A DNA stretch of 64,000 bases from Flavobacterium praedii (lineage in GTDB: Bacteria; Bacteroidota; Bacteroidia; Flavobacteriales; Flavobacteriaceae): positions 2,505,001-2,569,000 of the forward strand of contig NZ_CP113948.1 of the NCBI RefSeq assembly GCF_026810365.1, read 5' to 3'. Of this stretch, positions 26,398-35,546 are shown piece by piece. Below the pieces are notes generated by a model. The model was not told the origin of the DNA. It saw only the letters and a list, made by a program, of their open reading frames with translations, and did no database searches. The translations under genes were made by a program, and so were the position numbers. Positions within the stretch are counted from its first letter, which is position 1, and every line of letters begins with the position of its first letter.

Positions 26398-26898
26398 ATG
26401 AAACAATTCAAAACTTTATTAATTGCAGCGACACTATTTTTTGGTGCAACTCAAATTTCAAATGCTCAAACTAAGGTAGCTCATGTTGATGTAAGTGAAA
26501 TCATGACAAAATTACCAGCTATGCTTGATGCTCAAAAACAACTTGAAAAATTGAGCGGTACTTATGATGCTGATTACAAAAAAATGGTGGAAGAATACCA
26601 AACTAAATTAAAAAAATACGAAGCTGAATCTGCAACTGTTGGCGAAACTGTAAATCAAGAACGTTCTAAAGAAGTTCAAGATATGCAAAAAAGAATTACT
26701 GACTTTAGAGATAATGCTCAAAAAGAATTACAAGCTAAAGAATCAGAAATTGTAAAACCAATTATGGAAAAAGTAAGAGCTTCTATCCAAAAAGTTGGTA
26801 AAGCTAAGGGTTTCCAATATGTACTTGACGGTTCTACTTTATTATTAGCTGATGGCACAAACATTACAGCTGATGTAAAAAAAGATTTAGGATTTTAA
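26398..26898 (+). CDS. OmpH/Skp-family periplasmic chaperone, standard length
   Basis: A 166-residue periplasmic protein. The signal peptide ends at ISNAQ (about residue 23), then KVAHVDVSEIM opens the Skp fold, followed by two long helices with many Lys/Glu and the closing strand FQYVLDGSTLLLADG. Length and layout match standard Skp. It is the last gene of the bamA operon and is followed by a terminator. Having two paralogues in tandem suggests that they form separate or mixed trimers. Confidence 0.88.
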   Translation: MKQFKTLLIAATLFFGATQISNAQTKVAHVDVSEIMTKLPAMLDAQKQLEKLSGTYDADYKKMVEEYQTKLKKYEAESATVGETVNQERSKEVQDMQKRITDFRDNAQKELQAKESEIVKPIMEKVRASIQKVGKAKGFQYVLDGSTLLLADGTNITADVKKDLGF

Positions 26899-26917
26899 TT
26901 AAAATACAATAAATCAT

Positions 26918-26958
26918 AAACTGCTCATCCAAAATATTGGATTGAGCAGTTTTTTTTT
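26918..26958 (+). terminator. Rho-independent terminator of the bamA operon
   Basis: Arms AAACTGCTCA-TCCAA and TTGGATTGAGCAGTTT (one bulged base) around a short AATA loop, followed by a run of T up to 26958. Confidence 0.85.
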
Positions 26959-27005
26959 ACACCATAAAATGTAGTATATTTAACTATTGCTTATTTATTA
27001 ATATC

Positions 27006-27782
27006 ATGACAAACGACAAACCAATTGGTATTTTTGACTCAGGAATTGGAGGAACCTCCATCTGGAAAGCCATCCATGATTTATTACCAAACGAAAAAAC
27101 CATATATTTAGCCGACAGTAAAAATGCACCCTATGGACAAAAAACCAAGGAAGAAATCATCGCATTAAGTATAAAAAACACTGACTTGCTAATCCAAATG
27201 GGATGCAAACTAATAGTAGTTGCTTGTAATACAGCTACTACCAATGCCATTCAAGAATTAAGAGCTAAGCATACCATTCCTTTTATTGGTATAGAGCCCG
27301 CCATTAAACCCGCCGTTACCCATTCTAAAACTCAAACAATTGGCATCCTTGCCACCAAAGGAACCTTAAATAGCGAACTATTCCACAAAACAACTGAGAA
27401 ATACCAAGACACCAAAATCATAGAGCAGATAGGCCATGGATTAGTTCAACTAATAGAAAATGGAGAAATAAATTCACCAGAAATGACGCAATTACTTCAG
27501 TCTTATCTTAACCCCATGATTGAAGCCAATATCGACTATCTAGTTTTGGGATGTAGTCATTATCCCTATTTGATCCCTCAAATAAAAAAAATCCTCCCAG
27601 CACATATTCAAATTATCGATTCTGGTGAAGCTGTAGCGAGACAAACCAAAAACATACTTAGGGACGTAGTAGGTCTTTCAAACGCAAAAAGTAGTGAGCC
27701 TATTTTTTACACCAATACTAATCCGAAAGTGTTAAATGAAATTTTAGAAAACAAATTTAAAGTTGAAAAAAGGGATTTTTAA
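27006..27782 (+). CDS. murI: Glutamate racemase
   Basis: A 258-residue enzyme that interconverts L- and D-glutamate to supply D-Glu for peptidoglycan. Both catalytic cysteines are present: Cys74 in VVACNTATTN and Cys183 in LGCSHYPYL. The substrate-binding DSGIGG (11-16) and the APYGQK loop are intact. It follows the bamA operon terminator. The stop is 1 nt from the convergent stop of the next gene, with no terminator between them. Confidence 0.95.
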   Translation: MTNDKPIGIFDSGIGGTSIWKAIHDLLPNEKTIYLADSKNAPYGQKTKEEIIALSIKNTDLLIQMGCKLIVVACNTATTNAIQELRAKHTIPFIGIEPAIKPAVTHSKTQTIGILATKGTLNSELFHKTTEKYQDTKIIEQIGHGLVQLIENGEINSPEMTQLLQSYLNPMIEANIDYLVLGCSHYPYLIPQIKKILPAHIQIIDSGEAVARQTKNILRDVVGLSNAKSSEPIFYTNTNPKVLNEILENKFKVEKRDF

Positions 27783-27783
27783 A

Positions 27784-29022
27784 TTATTCTAATTTATTCC
27801 TAACAAACCAAATGCCATCTAGATTAAGATTCAAACTCAACTTATGATAATTTTCCTTAATTAACGGATCAGTAATTCTCCCTTTTTGACCATAAGTATA
27901 TGAAATAAACAAAGAAGAAGACAAATGATCCAACGGCAAGGAAGCGCCTATAGAAAAACTTTTATCTTGAATTTTTTTACTATCCACCTCCAAATAGCCA
28001 GTATCATAATTTAAACCTGTTGCGAATTTTATTCTATCCAAATAATTTCTTGAAGTTTTAGCTTTAATATATGACAATCCCATTGAAAATTTTTCTTGGT
28101 TTGAAAAATAACCATACATATCGGATTGATTAGTGGAATCCCAAAATTTCTTTTCATAATCAAAAGAGACATTTAGTTTGTTTTTAAATACTTTATTGAA
28201 ACCAACTCCAATTTCCATTGGCAAATAAAAATCATCTGTATCGATTAATTTATCTGTTTCCAAATTACTTTCACCGGAACCGCTAACAACAGTAACCGAT
28301 TGTTTATTTGTCGCATTTACTCGAGATGGTGCTTTAACATTTAAACCAAAAGTCAATAATGGATTTATTTTAAATTGTGAACTTACTATTGGCCGAATAC
28401 CTTTATAACTAATTTCCTTTTCGATTGTTGTATTAGAATTATTAATAGTAAAGGTTCTTTTATCAGTGGTATTGCCAAAAAGAACAGAAGCAGAAAACCC
28501 TAAAGACCATTTTTTACTTAATTTATATGCATATGAAAAATCAAAATTGTTTAGTCCTCCTGTACCAACCACATCCAAATAATAATAGGCATCAGCTCCG
28601 TCAATAATTGGAATTTTTAATTCTGAAATCTTAAAAGAAGAACTTGAGTAGGGCATCATTGCAACACTAAATGCAGATTTATTATTTATTGGAAAAGCAA
28701 ATGCAAAATGGGAAAACTGAGAATTATTTCGGCTTTCCTTTCTAGAATTGTCTTCAAAAGAAGTTTGAATTCCTGTTCCTCCTACTTCAAAAAAGAAATT
28801 ATTCGCTGGAATATCAACAAGAGATGCAGCATTTTTATTATTAATAAAATTTTCCGAAGACAAAGCGATTCCTGTCGTACCGAGAGCAGGAATTATTCCA
28901 AAATTAGAATCATACAAACTCCCTAAGCCATACAATGAATAAGGAGAAGTTGCAATACTTTGAGAAAAAGAAAGACAATAATTAAAAGACGCAACAACTA
29001 TAAAAAAAATAGATTTTTTCAT
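27784..29022 (-). CDS. Outer-membrane beta-barrel protein (FadL/PorV-like pattern)
   Basis: A 412-residue protein with a signal peptide (residues 1-20, ending SFSQ) and alternating amphipathic strands throughout. The early part (SPYSLYGLGSLYD, LGTTGIALSSENFINNKNAASLVD) resembles the N-terminal hatch of FadL-like and PorV-like proteins, where an ALS..N.IN.KNPA motif is common. The precise family cannot be fixed by eye. It begins at the base following the stop of the DUF4270 gene, so the two are certainly co-transcribed and probably act together in the envelope. Confidence 0.6.
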   Translation of the reverse strand: MKKSIFFIVVASFNYCLSFSQSIATSPYSLYGLGSLYDSNFGIIPALGTTGIALSSENFINNKNAASLVDIPANNFFFEVGGTGIQTSFEDNSRKESRNNSQFSHFAFAFPINNKSAFSVAMMPYSSSSFKISELKIPIIDGADAYYYLDVVGTGGLNNFDFSYAYKLSKKWSLGFSASVLFGNTTDKRTFTINNSNTTIEKEISYKGIRPIVSSQFKINPLLTFGLNVKAPSRVNATNKQSVTVVSGSGESNLETDKLIDTDDFYLPMEIGVGFNKVFKNKLNVSFDYEKKFWDSTNQSDMYGYFSNQEKFSMGLSYIKAKTSRNYLDRIKFATGLNYDTGYLEVDSKKIQDKSFSIGASLPLDHLSSSLFISYTYGQKGRITDPLIKENYHKLSLNLNLDGIWFVRNKLE

Positions 29023-30345
29023 TTAATAGGTAATATAATAGATTTGTAATTTTAATTTATTCTCCTTATTATTTTGATCCCCTAATACAACTCTATCGAC
29101 CACTTTAGACAAAATTGGCATCGTAATTAACAATCCACTTTTTTTATCTGATTCTTTTAACATTTCTTTCTGCAAATAAGAACCCAACAGTATTTCGTAT
29201 TGAACATCATCCCTAAATTCATTATCAGACATGTTCAAGGAAGCTGTCACGGTCTCATTATTTGCATTTGTAAGCTTACTCTTTATTCGATTCATATTAT
29301 CTACTAAATAGACACCCAAAGTTTGAGGCAAAGGAAACAGCTCTGAATATGAATATTTTACTGGTTTCAATAATAACTTAGCATCCACTATTGCGCCTTT
29401 TTCAGCCAAATATCTCAATTGCTTTACATTTGGAAAATTAATTCTACAAACTAAACCCGTTCCTGATTGTACAAATCCTTTATTTCCGGAATAAACACTA
29501 GGCAAACTCTCATTAGACGAAGGCAAATCTTTTATAAGTGTACCATCCCTATTTGAGGATATAACATTAAATTGCTTTGCTGTATTAGAAGGCATGAAGT
29601 CTTTTCTGTAAGACTCTTCAGTATCACCTTTAACTTTGGAATAATAAAGTCGTAAAGTACTAGACATATTAAAACCAATTACACTTGATGATGAACTATT
29701 CGAAGAAGTAATCATAAAACCTTTTAAATATTCAGTTAAATCACTTTCATCTGAAATCTCATTGTTTTTAAATTTATTAAATAACTCTAAACCAAAATTA
29801 TTATCTAATTTAATATTTATACTATCCTTACCAATTGGTTTTGGTTTGTAAGTTATACTGCCTAAAATTGAATTATCATAATTCAAAACTGAATTATTAT
29901 AAAAACTATTGTCTTCTTTATTGGGCTTAAACTTTTGTAAGACCCTATGGATATTTAAAGTTTGAACTTTTGTCGTATCAGCATAATAATAATCATCATA
30001 ACGCATAATCATAGCAATAGAATCAAAAACATAACCTGTAGCATCCGTATCTGAATTTTGACTGTAAAGATTAAATGAGCTAGTTAATACTTGGAAATAA
30101 CTATCCGCTTTTATAGTCCCAAAAAGAGGATCATCATAATTACCAACTAAAATTCTACTTTCACTCGAGGTGACTAAAGAATCTAACCTGATTGTTGAAA
30201 GAGTAACCGTCATGGTGTCTATGGAAATCACTTTGTTTTTTATCGATAAATAATCCGAACCTACCACAAACTTACCCGCATCAACATCGGAATCACAAGA
30301 AACCATTAGAATACTCAAAAACATGAAAAACAAAAACTTGTACAT
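29023..30345 (-). CDS. DUF4270-family lipoprotein
   Basis: A 440-residue surface or periplasmic lipoprotein. A short signal with lipobox VSC places the lipidated Cys at residue 17, followed by DSD, which resembles the acidic Bacteroidota lipoprotein export signal. The opening region, with VGSDYL, ISIDTMTVTLST and YDDPLFGT, is characteristic of DUF4270. The rest is beta-rich. The ATG at 30345 was chosen; the TTG at 30363 lies within the promoter's -7 box. Function is unknown. It is paired with a beta-barrel protein directly downstream. Confidence 0.78.
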   Translation of the reverse strand: MYKFLFFMFLSILMVSCDSDVDAGKFVVGSDYLSIKNKVISIDTMTVTLSTIRLDSLVTSSESRILVGNYDDPLFGTIKADSYFQVLTSSFNLYSQNSDTDATGYVFDSIAMIMRYDDYYYADTTKVQTLNIHRVLQKFKPNKEDNSFYNNSVLNYDNSILGSITYKPKPIGKDSINIKLDNNFGLELFNKFKNNEISDESDLTEYLKGFMITSSNSSSSSVIGFNMSSTLRLYYSKVKGDTEESYRKDFMPSNTAKQFNVISSNRDGTLIKDLPSSNESLPSVYSGNKGFVQSGTGLVCRINFPNVKQLRYLAEKGAIVDAKLLLKPVKYSYSELFPLPQTLGVYLVDNMNRIKSKLTNANNETVTASLNMSDNEFRDDVQYEILLGSYLQKEMLKESDKKSGLLITMPILSKVVDRVVLGDQNNKENKLKLQIYYITY

Positions 30346-30360
30346 ATTTATTTTTTTGAA

Positions 30361-30368
30361 CAAATATA
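30361..30368 (-). promoter_or_regulatory. -7 box (TATATTTG) for the DUF4270 operon
   Basis: An exact TAnnTTTG on the minus strand, 15 bp before the ATG. No TTG was found at the optimal distance. Confidence 0.5.
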
Positions 30369-30551
30369 AAAGCCACGATCAAAGCTATCCTAATAACATA
30401 TACCATCAGGAATATTATATCTATAAAAACTCATAATTACTCTACAACTCCAAATCCATCTTTATTTCGTTGTTTATCCTTTATTATCGGCTATTTGTCT
30501 ATAGAATGAAGGCATGTATATATATTCTTTTTTATTCGGTAACAACCCATT

Positions 30552-30559
30552 TACTTTTG
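30552..30559 (+). promoter_or_regulatory. -7 box (TACTTTTG) for the barrel/kelch/HK-RR cluster
   Basis: An exact TAnnTTTG, 16 bp before the ATG at 30576, in the divergent region with DUF4270. The -33 element is not clear. Confidence 0.45.
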
Positions 30560-30575
30560 AACCAATATTAAAAAA

Positions 30576-31439
30576 ATGAGAATAAACAACTTTACTAAGC
30601 TTTTGATTTTAATACCATTTATTGGTATCAATGCACAAAAAGGATGTGCCCTTGATTGGAATTTGCAAACTGAACCTATTAATAAAGGAACTATTAAACA
30701 AACAGAAATTGGTCTAACTCTTTTTAAAACAACAGATACAAAAATAAAACTGACGAATATATTTAGTTACAAAAGCACAACCATTACAGATGAATTAAAA
30801 GATTATTTACTAAAGGATTATGCTACAAATTACAGCAGTACACATTTCAATACTTATGAAAATAATTTTGAATTTTCAAAACAGTTAAACGATAAAACAA
30901 GATTGACATTTGGCATTCAGCCAACACTTAATTTTGAAAATCATATAACTTTTTCAGATGTCATGCTTTTAGGAAGTATTGAAATCAATTATAATATTAA
31001 TAAAAATAGCAGTGTTGATTTTGGAATAAAAAGAACAACACTTTTTGGAACAGTGGATTGGCTACCCACTTTTACATATAATCACCAATTCAATGAGCAT
31101 GTCTATATAAAATTGGGTTTCCCAAAATCATCATTCAGCTTTTCGAATTCGATACGAAATAAATTTAGCATAAATAATGATTTTAATGGCTGTAGTTATA
31201 ATCTTGATGAATACATAATTAATGATGACCTAAACACCGTTTCTAAAGTAGGCTTTTCACAAATGGAAACTACGTTACAATTTGCAAGAAATATGGATAA
31301 ATCTTGGATAATTACAGCCAAAGGAGGGTATTCGACGAATAAAGAATTCAAATTTTCAGATAATAATAAAACATACGAAATAAATCAGAAACAGAAAAAC
31401 GGTAGCCTCTTTTCGATTAGTATAAAATACAAAATTTAA
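30576..31439 (+). CDS. DUF6268-like outer-membrane beta-barrel protein
   Basis: A 287-residue predicted outer-membrane barrel. The N-terminal hydrophobic segment ends near INAQ (residue 20). The body is a series of short alternating strands with aromatic ends (TRLTFGIQPTLNF, SVDFGIKRTTLFG, YIKLGFPKSSFSF), finishing with SIKYKI. It resembles DUF6268 proteins, which is tentative. It is the first gene ahead of the kelch lipoprotein and two-component genes, separated from them by 82 bp. Confidence 0.55.
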   Translation: MRINNFTKLLILIPFIGINAQKGCALDWNLQTEPINKGTIKQTEIGLTLFKTTDTKIKLTNIFSYKSTTITDELKDYLLKDYATNYSSTHFNTYENNFEFSKQLNDKTRLTFGIQPTLNFENHITFSDVMLLGSIEINYNINKNSSVDFGIKRTTLFGTVDWLPTFTYNHQFNEHVYIKLGFPKSSFSFSNSIRNKFSINNDFNGCSYNLDEYIINDDLNTVSKVGFSQMETTLQFARNMDKSWIITAKGGYSTNKEFKFSDNNKTYEINQKQKNGSLFSISIKYKI

Positions 31440-31521
31440 AAACTGTCCCAATAAAATTTACTGATAAATATAAAATAAACGAGAAAATTAACATCATCAC
31501 AAATAAATAAATTTTAGACAT

Positions 31522-32517
31522 ATGAAACATTTTAAAAAAGGAATAATACTTAGTACTTTGCTAATTAGCCTATTTTCAATAAGCTGTAGTGACGATGATA
31601 CAGAAGAAAAATTAGGAAATTGGATTAAAAAATCAGCCTTTGATGGACCTGCCCGTTCAAGTGCTACCAGTTTTGTAATAGGGTCTTTTGCTTATGTTAC
31701 TACTGGTTATACGGGAGATGAATACCTAAATGACTTATGGGCATACAATTCAGCAGGGGATTATTGGGAACAAAAAGCAGATTTTATCGGTATAGCAAGG
31801 AGCTCAGGATCAGGATTCGAATTAAACGGAAATGGATATGTGGGATTGGGATATGATGGTACGAATAAATTAAAAGATTTTTATGAATACAATCCTGATA
31901 CTAATATTTGGACAAAAAAAACTGATTTTGCAGGAACAGCACGTTATGGTGCCGTAGGATTCCAAGTAGGCGGAAAAGCATTTTTTGGGACTGGTTATGA
32001 TGGTAATTACTTAAAAGATTTTTACCAATATAACGCAACAGACAATACTTGGACTCAAGTTAATGGATTTAGTGGAAACAAAAGAAGAAATGCAACTGTA
32101 TTCGTAATAAACGATATTGCCTATTTAGGAACAGGACTAAACAGTGGCGTAAATCAAGTAGATTTTTGGGCATTTGATCCAATTACTGATGTATGGACAA
32201 GAAAAAGAGATTTAGATGATGATGGAACTGATCACGATGCCTATTCAATTAAAAGAGCAAATGCATCAAGTTTCAGTATTAATAGTTTGGGTTATATTAC
32301 TTGTGGTGAAAGCGGAAGAACAATTTGGGAGTACAATCCAAAAACAGATATTTGGAAAGAAAAAACATCCCTTGAAGGATCTGGAAGATCTGATGCACTT
32401 GGAATTACAATCAAAGGCGAACGAGGTTTCGTTATGCTAGGAAAATCAGGAACATCTTATTTTGATGATGTCTGGGAATTTAAACCATCCGAAGAACAAA
32501 ATGATGACGACAATTAA
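31522..32517 (+). CDS. Kelch-repeat (beta-propeller) lipoprotein
   Basis: A 331-residue lipoprotein. Lipobox SISC puts the lipid anchor at Cys22, followed by SDDDTEE, an acidic tract typical of surface-exposed Bacteroidota lipoproteins. The rest contains six kelch-like blades of about 45-50 residues, each with R-x-x-A/G, GxGxDG and WxYNxxTDxW patterns (for example FYEYNPDTNIWTKK). Such propellers mediate protein or glycan binding. The 3' end overlaps the start of the DUF4907 gene by 17 bp, so the two are translationally coupled. Confidence 0.85.
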   Translation: MKHFKKGIILSTLLISLFSISCSDDDTEEKLGNWIKKSAFDGPARSSATSFVIGSFAYVTTGYTGDEYLNDLWAYNSAGDYWEQKADFIGIARSSGSGFELNGNGYVGLGYDGTNKLKDFYEYNPDTNIWTKKTDFAGTARYGAVGFQVGGKAFFGTGYDGNYLKDFYQYNATDNTWTQVNGFSGNKRRNATVFVINDIAYLGTGLNSGVNQVDFWAFDPITDVWTRKRDLDDDGTDHDAYSIKRANASSFSINSLGYITCGESGRTIWEYNPKTDIWKEKTSLEGSGRSDALGITIKGERGFVMLGKSGTSYFDDVWEFKPSEEQNDDDN

Positions 32518-32866
32518 TACTAAAGCAAAATTCTTCCGGAAAAAAATCCGGAAGAATTTCAATCCTCTTTTTAACATATACTTAATTATATTTTTGACAG
32601 GAACATTTATCTTCGTTTTTCTAAAAAAAGAAGAAAATTTTAAAGTTGAATCTATAAAAATCATAAATGGTTGGGGCTATACTATTTCAAACAACAATAA
32701 AATAATAATAAAACAAACCATTATACCCGTTGTTAGTCAACAGAAATCTTTTCAGACTGAAAAGGATGCCTTAGCAGTAGGCCATTTAGTATTACATAAA
32801 TTAGAATCAAATTCATCACCCACAATCACAAAAAATGATTTAATCTCATTAAAAATAAAAATATAA
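32501..32866 (+). CDS. DUF4907 membrane-anchored protein
   Basis: A 121-residue protein. A cytosolic basic stretch (FFRKKIRKNF) precedes one membrane helix (about residues 24-41, IYLIIFLTGTFIFVFL), and a small extracytoplasmic domain follows with VESIKIINGWGYTISNN, QTIIPVV, and a final helix (TEKDALAVGHLVLHKLE). This is the DUF4907 pattern. The ATG at 32501 overlaps the kelch gene; the earlier ATG at 32462 would lengthen the overlap. The stop codon is immediately followed by the ATG of the histidine kinase. Function is unknown; the gene order points to sensing with the kelch protein. Confidence 0.75.
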   Translation: MMTTINTKAKFFRKKIRKNFNPLFNIYLIIFLTGTFIFVFLKKEENFKVESIKIINGWGYTISNNNKIIIKQTIIPVVSQQKSFQTEKDALAVGHLVLHKLESNSSPTITKNDLISLKIKI

Positions 32867-33976
32867 ATGAATATTGATATCGTAAAAAATCATATCTATA
32901 ATAAGATCTTAATACATTGTATAATATGGTGTTTTTTTATAAGCACATCTCTTATTCAGTTTTACGAAAGTCCCTTTCATATTAATAGTGATTTTTATGT
33001 TCAATGGTTAACTGGTATTTTACTATTCTATTTAAATTATCTTTATTTAGTTCCTAATCTACTTTTAAAGAAAAAATATGTCAATTATATAAGTATCATT
33101 TTTGTACTCATAATCATTATAATGTTTATAAGGCAACATTTTATATCAACTGAATTTCTGGAAATGAAACCCCAAAAGGACATCAATTTTCAAAAGTTTC
33201 AAATGAATAAAAATGGAATACAACATATTGGTCCTAGAAGAGAACAACCTCTCTTTTTTAAAATAATCCCTTCCTTTTTTTACCTTTTAATAGTTGCCAT
33301 TAGTACAATTATTAAAACCCTATCTGAATTTTATAACGACCAACAAAACAAATTAATATCTGATAGTCAGAGGACAACAGCTGAGTTGAACTATTTAAGA
33401 AAGCAGACAAATCCACACTTTCTCTTCAATTCATTAAATAGTATTTATTCCCTTGCCCATAAAAAATCAGATTTAGTACCAGATGCAATTGTAACATTAT
33501 CCGAAATGATGCGATATATGCTATATGAAACGGACAACAAGACTGTTTTATTAGAAAAAGAAATTAGCTACATCAAAAATTATATAGAGTTACAAAAACT
33601 GAGGCTAAATAACATAGAAAACTTAACAATAAACATTCATGGTGATACCAAAAATAAGTTTATTGAACCAATGTTATTAATTTCATTTATAGAGAATGCT
33701 TTTAAATATGGAACTGATTATAAAGGCGCTACATTTGTAAAAATTAAGATAACTATCACGGAAAATATTTTAGACTTTTGGGTACAAAACAAAATAGAGA
33801 ACACTAAAAAAGATCCGGTAAATTCTGGAATTGGTTTAACAAATATCAAAAATAGGCTACTTTTACTTTATCCAAATGCGCATACATTAAAACTAACAAC
33901 AACAGATTCATTGTATACGGTAAATTTAATTTTACAATTGGATAAAATACAATTAGAATCCAACAACTCTTTTTAA
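32867..33976 (+). CDS. LytS/YehU-type sensor histidine kinase
   Basis: A 369-residue membrane kinase. Four transmembrane helices lie near residues 13-31, 44-66, 72-92 and 131-151, with an extracytoplasmic or loop segment (93-130). The His_kinase domain carries the phosphoacceptor His184 in RKQTNPHFLFNSLNSI. The ATP-binding N-box is FIENAFKYG, and the G-box GIGLTNIKNRL follows. This subfamily pairs with LytTR regulators, and one follows 24 bp downstream. The start abuts the DUF4907 stop. Confidence 0.9.
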   Translation: MNIDIVKNHIYNKILIHCIIWCFFISTSLIQFYESPFHINSDFYVQWLTGILLFYLNYLYLVPNLLLKKKYVNYISIIFVLIIIIMFIRQHFISTEFLEMKPQKDINFQKFQMNKNGIQHIGPRREQPLFFKIIPSFFYLLIVAISTIIKTLSEFYNDQQNKLISDSQRTTAELNYLRKQTNPHFLFNSLNSIYSLAHKKSDLVPDAIVTLSEMMRYMLYETDNKTVLLEKEISYIKNYIELQKLRLNNIENLTINIHGDTKNKFIEPMLLISFIENAFKYGTDYKGATFVKIKITITENILDFWVQNKIENTKKDPVNSGIGLTNIKNRLLLLYPNAHTLKLTTTDSLYTVNLILQLDKIQLESNNSF

Positions 33977-34000
33977 ATCAATTCTTAAAAACTAAAAAAA

Positions 34001-34714
34001 ATGAAGTGTGTTATTATAGATGACGAACCTTTAGCAGTAGAATTATTGGTAGAATTCGTAGGACGAATTGATTCTCTAGAACTAGTCACTACCTTTACCA
34101 ATGCAATTGATGCCATTTCCATAATCAATCAATCTCAAATTGATCTAATCTTTTTAGATATAGAAATGCCTCATTTCTCAGGAATTGATTTTATCAATGC
34201 AATCGAAAACAAACCGTTAATTATTTTCACAACAGCCTATTCCGATTATGCTGTGGAAGGTTTCAATCTAGGCGCAGTTGACTACTTGGTAAAACCAATT
34301 CCATTTAATCGATTTTTAAAATCCGTTTTAAGAGCCCAACAAATTAATACACCAAAGAGTATATCCGCAACAAATCAAAATGCAAATCCTCCAGAAATCG
34401 AACAAGATTTTATTTTTGTACGAGCAGAATATGAAAATGTCAAAATAAATTTTAAAGACATTCTATTTATCGAAGGTTTAAAAGATTATGTCAAAATTTA
34501 CACTACTGATAATAAATACATTCTAACACTAATCAGCTTAATAAAGCTTGAAAACTTATTGTCCTCTAAAGGATTTTCAAGAATACATCGTTCTTATATC
34601 ATCAACATAAAGCACATCAAATCCATCCAAAAAAACAAAGTTTTAATTGCAGATAAAAGAATTCCAATTAGTGAAAGTTATAAAAACGTTTTTTTTGAAA
34701 AGATAAATATTTAA
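34001..34714 (+). CDS. LytTR-family response regulator
   Basis: A 237-residue regulator. The receiver domain (residues 1-115) has the acidic pocket D7/D8, phosphoacceptor Asp53 in LIFLDIEMP, Thr in FTTAYSDY and the Lys in DYLVKPI. A linker leads to a LytTR DNA-binding domain (about 137-237; KDILFIEGLKDYVKIY, FSRIHRSYIIN). It is the partner of the kinase immediately upstream. Its targets are unknown and could include the cluster's own promoter near 30550. Confidence 0.92.
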   Translation: MKCVIIDDEPLAVELLVEFVGRIDSLELVTTFTNAIDAISIINQSQIDLIFLDIEMPHFSGIDFINAIENKPLIIFTTAYSDYAVEGFNLGAVDYLVKPIPFNRFLKSVLRAQQINTPKSISATNQNANPPEIEQDFIFVRAEYENVKINFKDILFIEGLKDYVKIYTTDNKYILTLISLIKLENLLSSKGFSRIHRSYIINIKHIKSIQKNKVLIADKRIPISESYKNVFFEKINI

Positions 34715-35014
34715 ATCAGAATCCGCAATAGACTTAGCAACGAAGCTAAATTATTCATTAAAAGTAAAACTAACGGACTATTTTTGAGGAAAACGAAGTT
34801 TATTAGTGAATACCAAAATAAATAGCAACCAATGAACTAATACTTTTGACTTTCGATTTTGAAAATAGGAGCACGTTCTTCGTTGTGTAGAACAATTTAG
34901 ATATGATAATTTTCTAATCCAGATTTTGGGTTTAATTGATTCTTATTGTTAAAAAAATTGTATTCCAAAAACACTTATTTATTGTCAAATAATTTCTATA
35001 AATTAAACAAAAAA
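34715..35014. other. 300-bp convergent gap with two small hairpins
   Basis: No gene is seen between the response regulator and the gamma carbonic anhydrase. Two small inverted repeats are visible: TTAGC-AACGAA-GCTAA (34734-34749) and GTTCT-N9-AGAAC (34875-34893). The octamer CAACGAAG (34738-34745) recurs inverted as CTTCGTTG near 34878-34885. Neither hairpin has a T-tract good enough to call a terminator. Confidence 0.4.
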
Positions 35015-35530
35015 TTACTCTTCTTTAAACCAGCTTGAATACATTACATAATTATTTGAAATACGTTCTATCTCACCAGCAAAATTTGATTGATCTATAT
35101 CTTTAACTTTCTTAGCTGGAACACCAGCCCAGATAGAACCTGACTCAACAACAGTATTTTGAGTGATTACTGCGCCTGCAGCAACAATAGAATTACTTTC
35201 GACTATACAATTATCCATAACGATTGCCCCCATTCCGATTAATACATTATCATGGATCGTACAACCATGTACTATTGCATTATGTCCTATGGAAACATTA
35301 TTACCAATTATTGTTGGATGTTTTTGATAGGTACAATGAACAACTGCTCCATCTTGAATATTTACTTTATTTCCAATTTTAATATAATGTACATCACCGC
35401 GAATCACTGTATTAAACCAGACACTACATTGAGAACCAAAAGTTACATCACCCACAATAGTTGCATTATCAGCTACATAACAATCTTCAGGAATAACAGG
35501 TGATTTTCCGTTTACAGGCTTAATTATCAT
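35015..35530 (-). CDS. Gamma-carbonic anhydrase family protein
   Basis: A 171-residue left-handed beta-helix protein with hexapeptide repeats (V-x-G-D-V-T-like turns from about residue 20 to 140). The three zinc-ligand histidines expected of the YrdA/PaaY group are present: His65 in AVVHCTY, and His83 and His88 in GHNAIVHG. Most members have not been shown to hydrate CO2, so the substrate is open. The gene lies 16 bp downstream of a PorP/SprF gene on the same strand. Confidence 0.87.
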   Translation of the reverse strand: MIIKPVNGKSPVIPEDCYVADNATIVGDVTFGSQCSVWFNTVIRGDVHYIKIGNKVNIQDGAVVHCTYQKHPTIIGNNVSIGHNAIVHGCTIHDNVLIGMGAIVMDNCIVESNSIVAAGAVITQNTVVESGSIWAGVPAKKVKDIDQSNFAGEIERISNNYVMYSSWFKEE

Positions 35531-35546
35531 TTTCTTTTATAACTTT

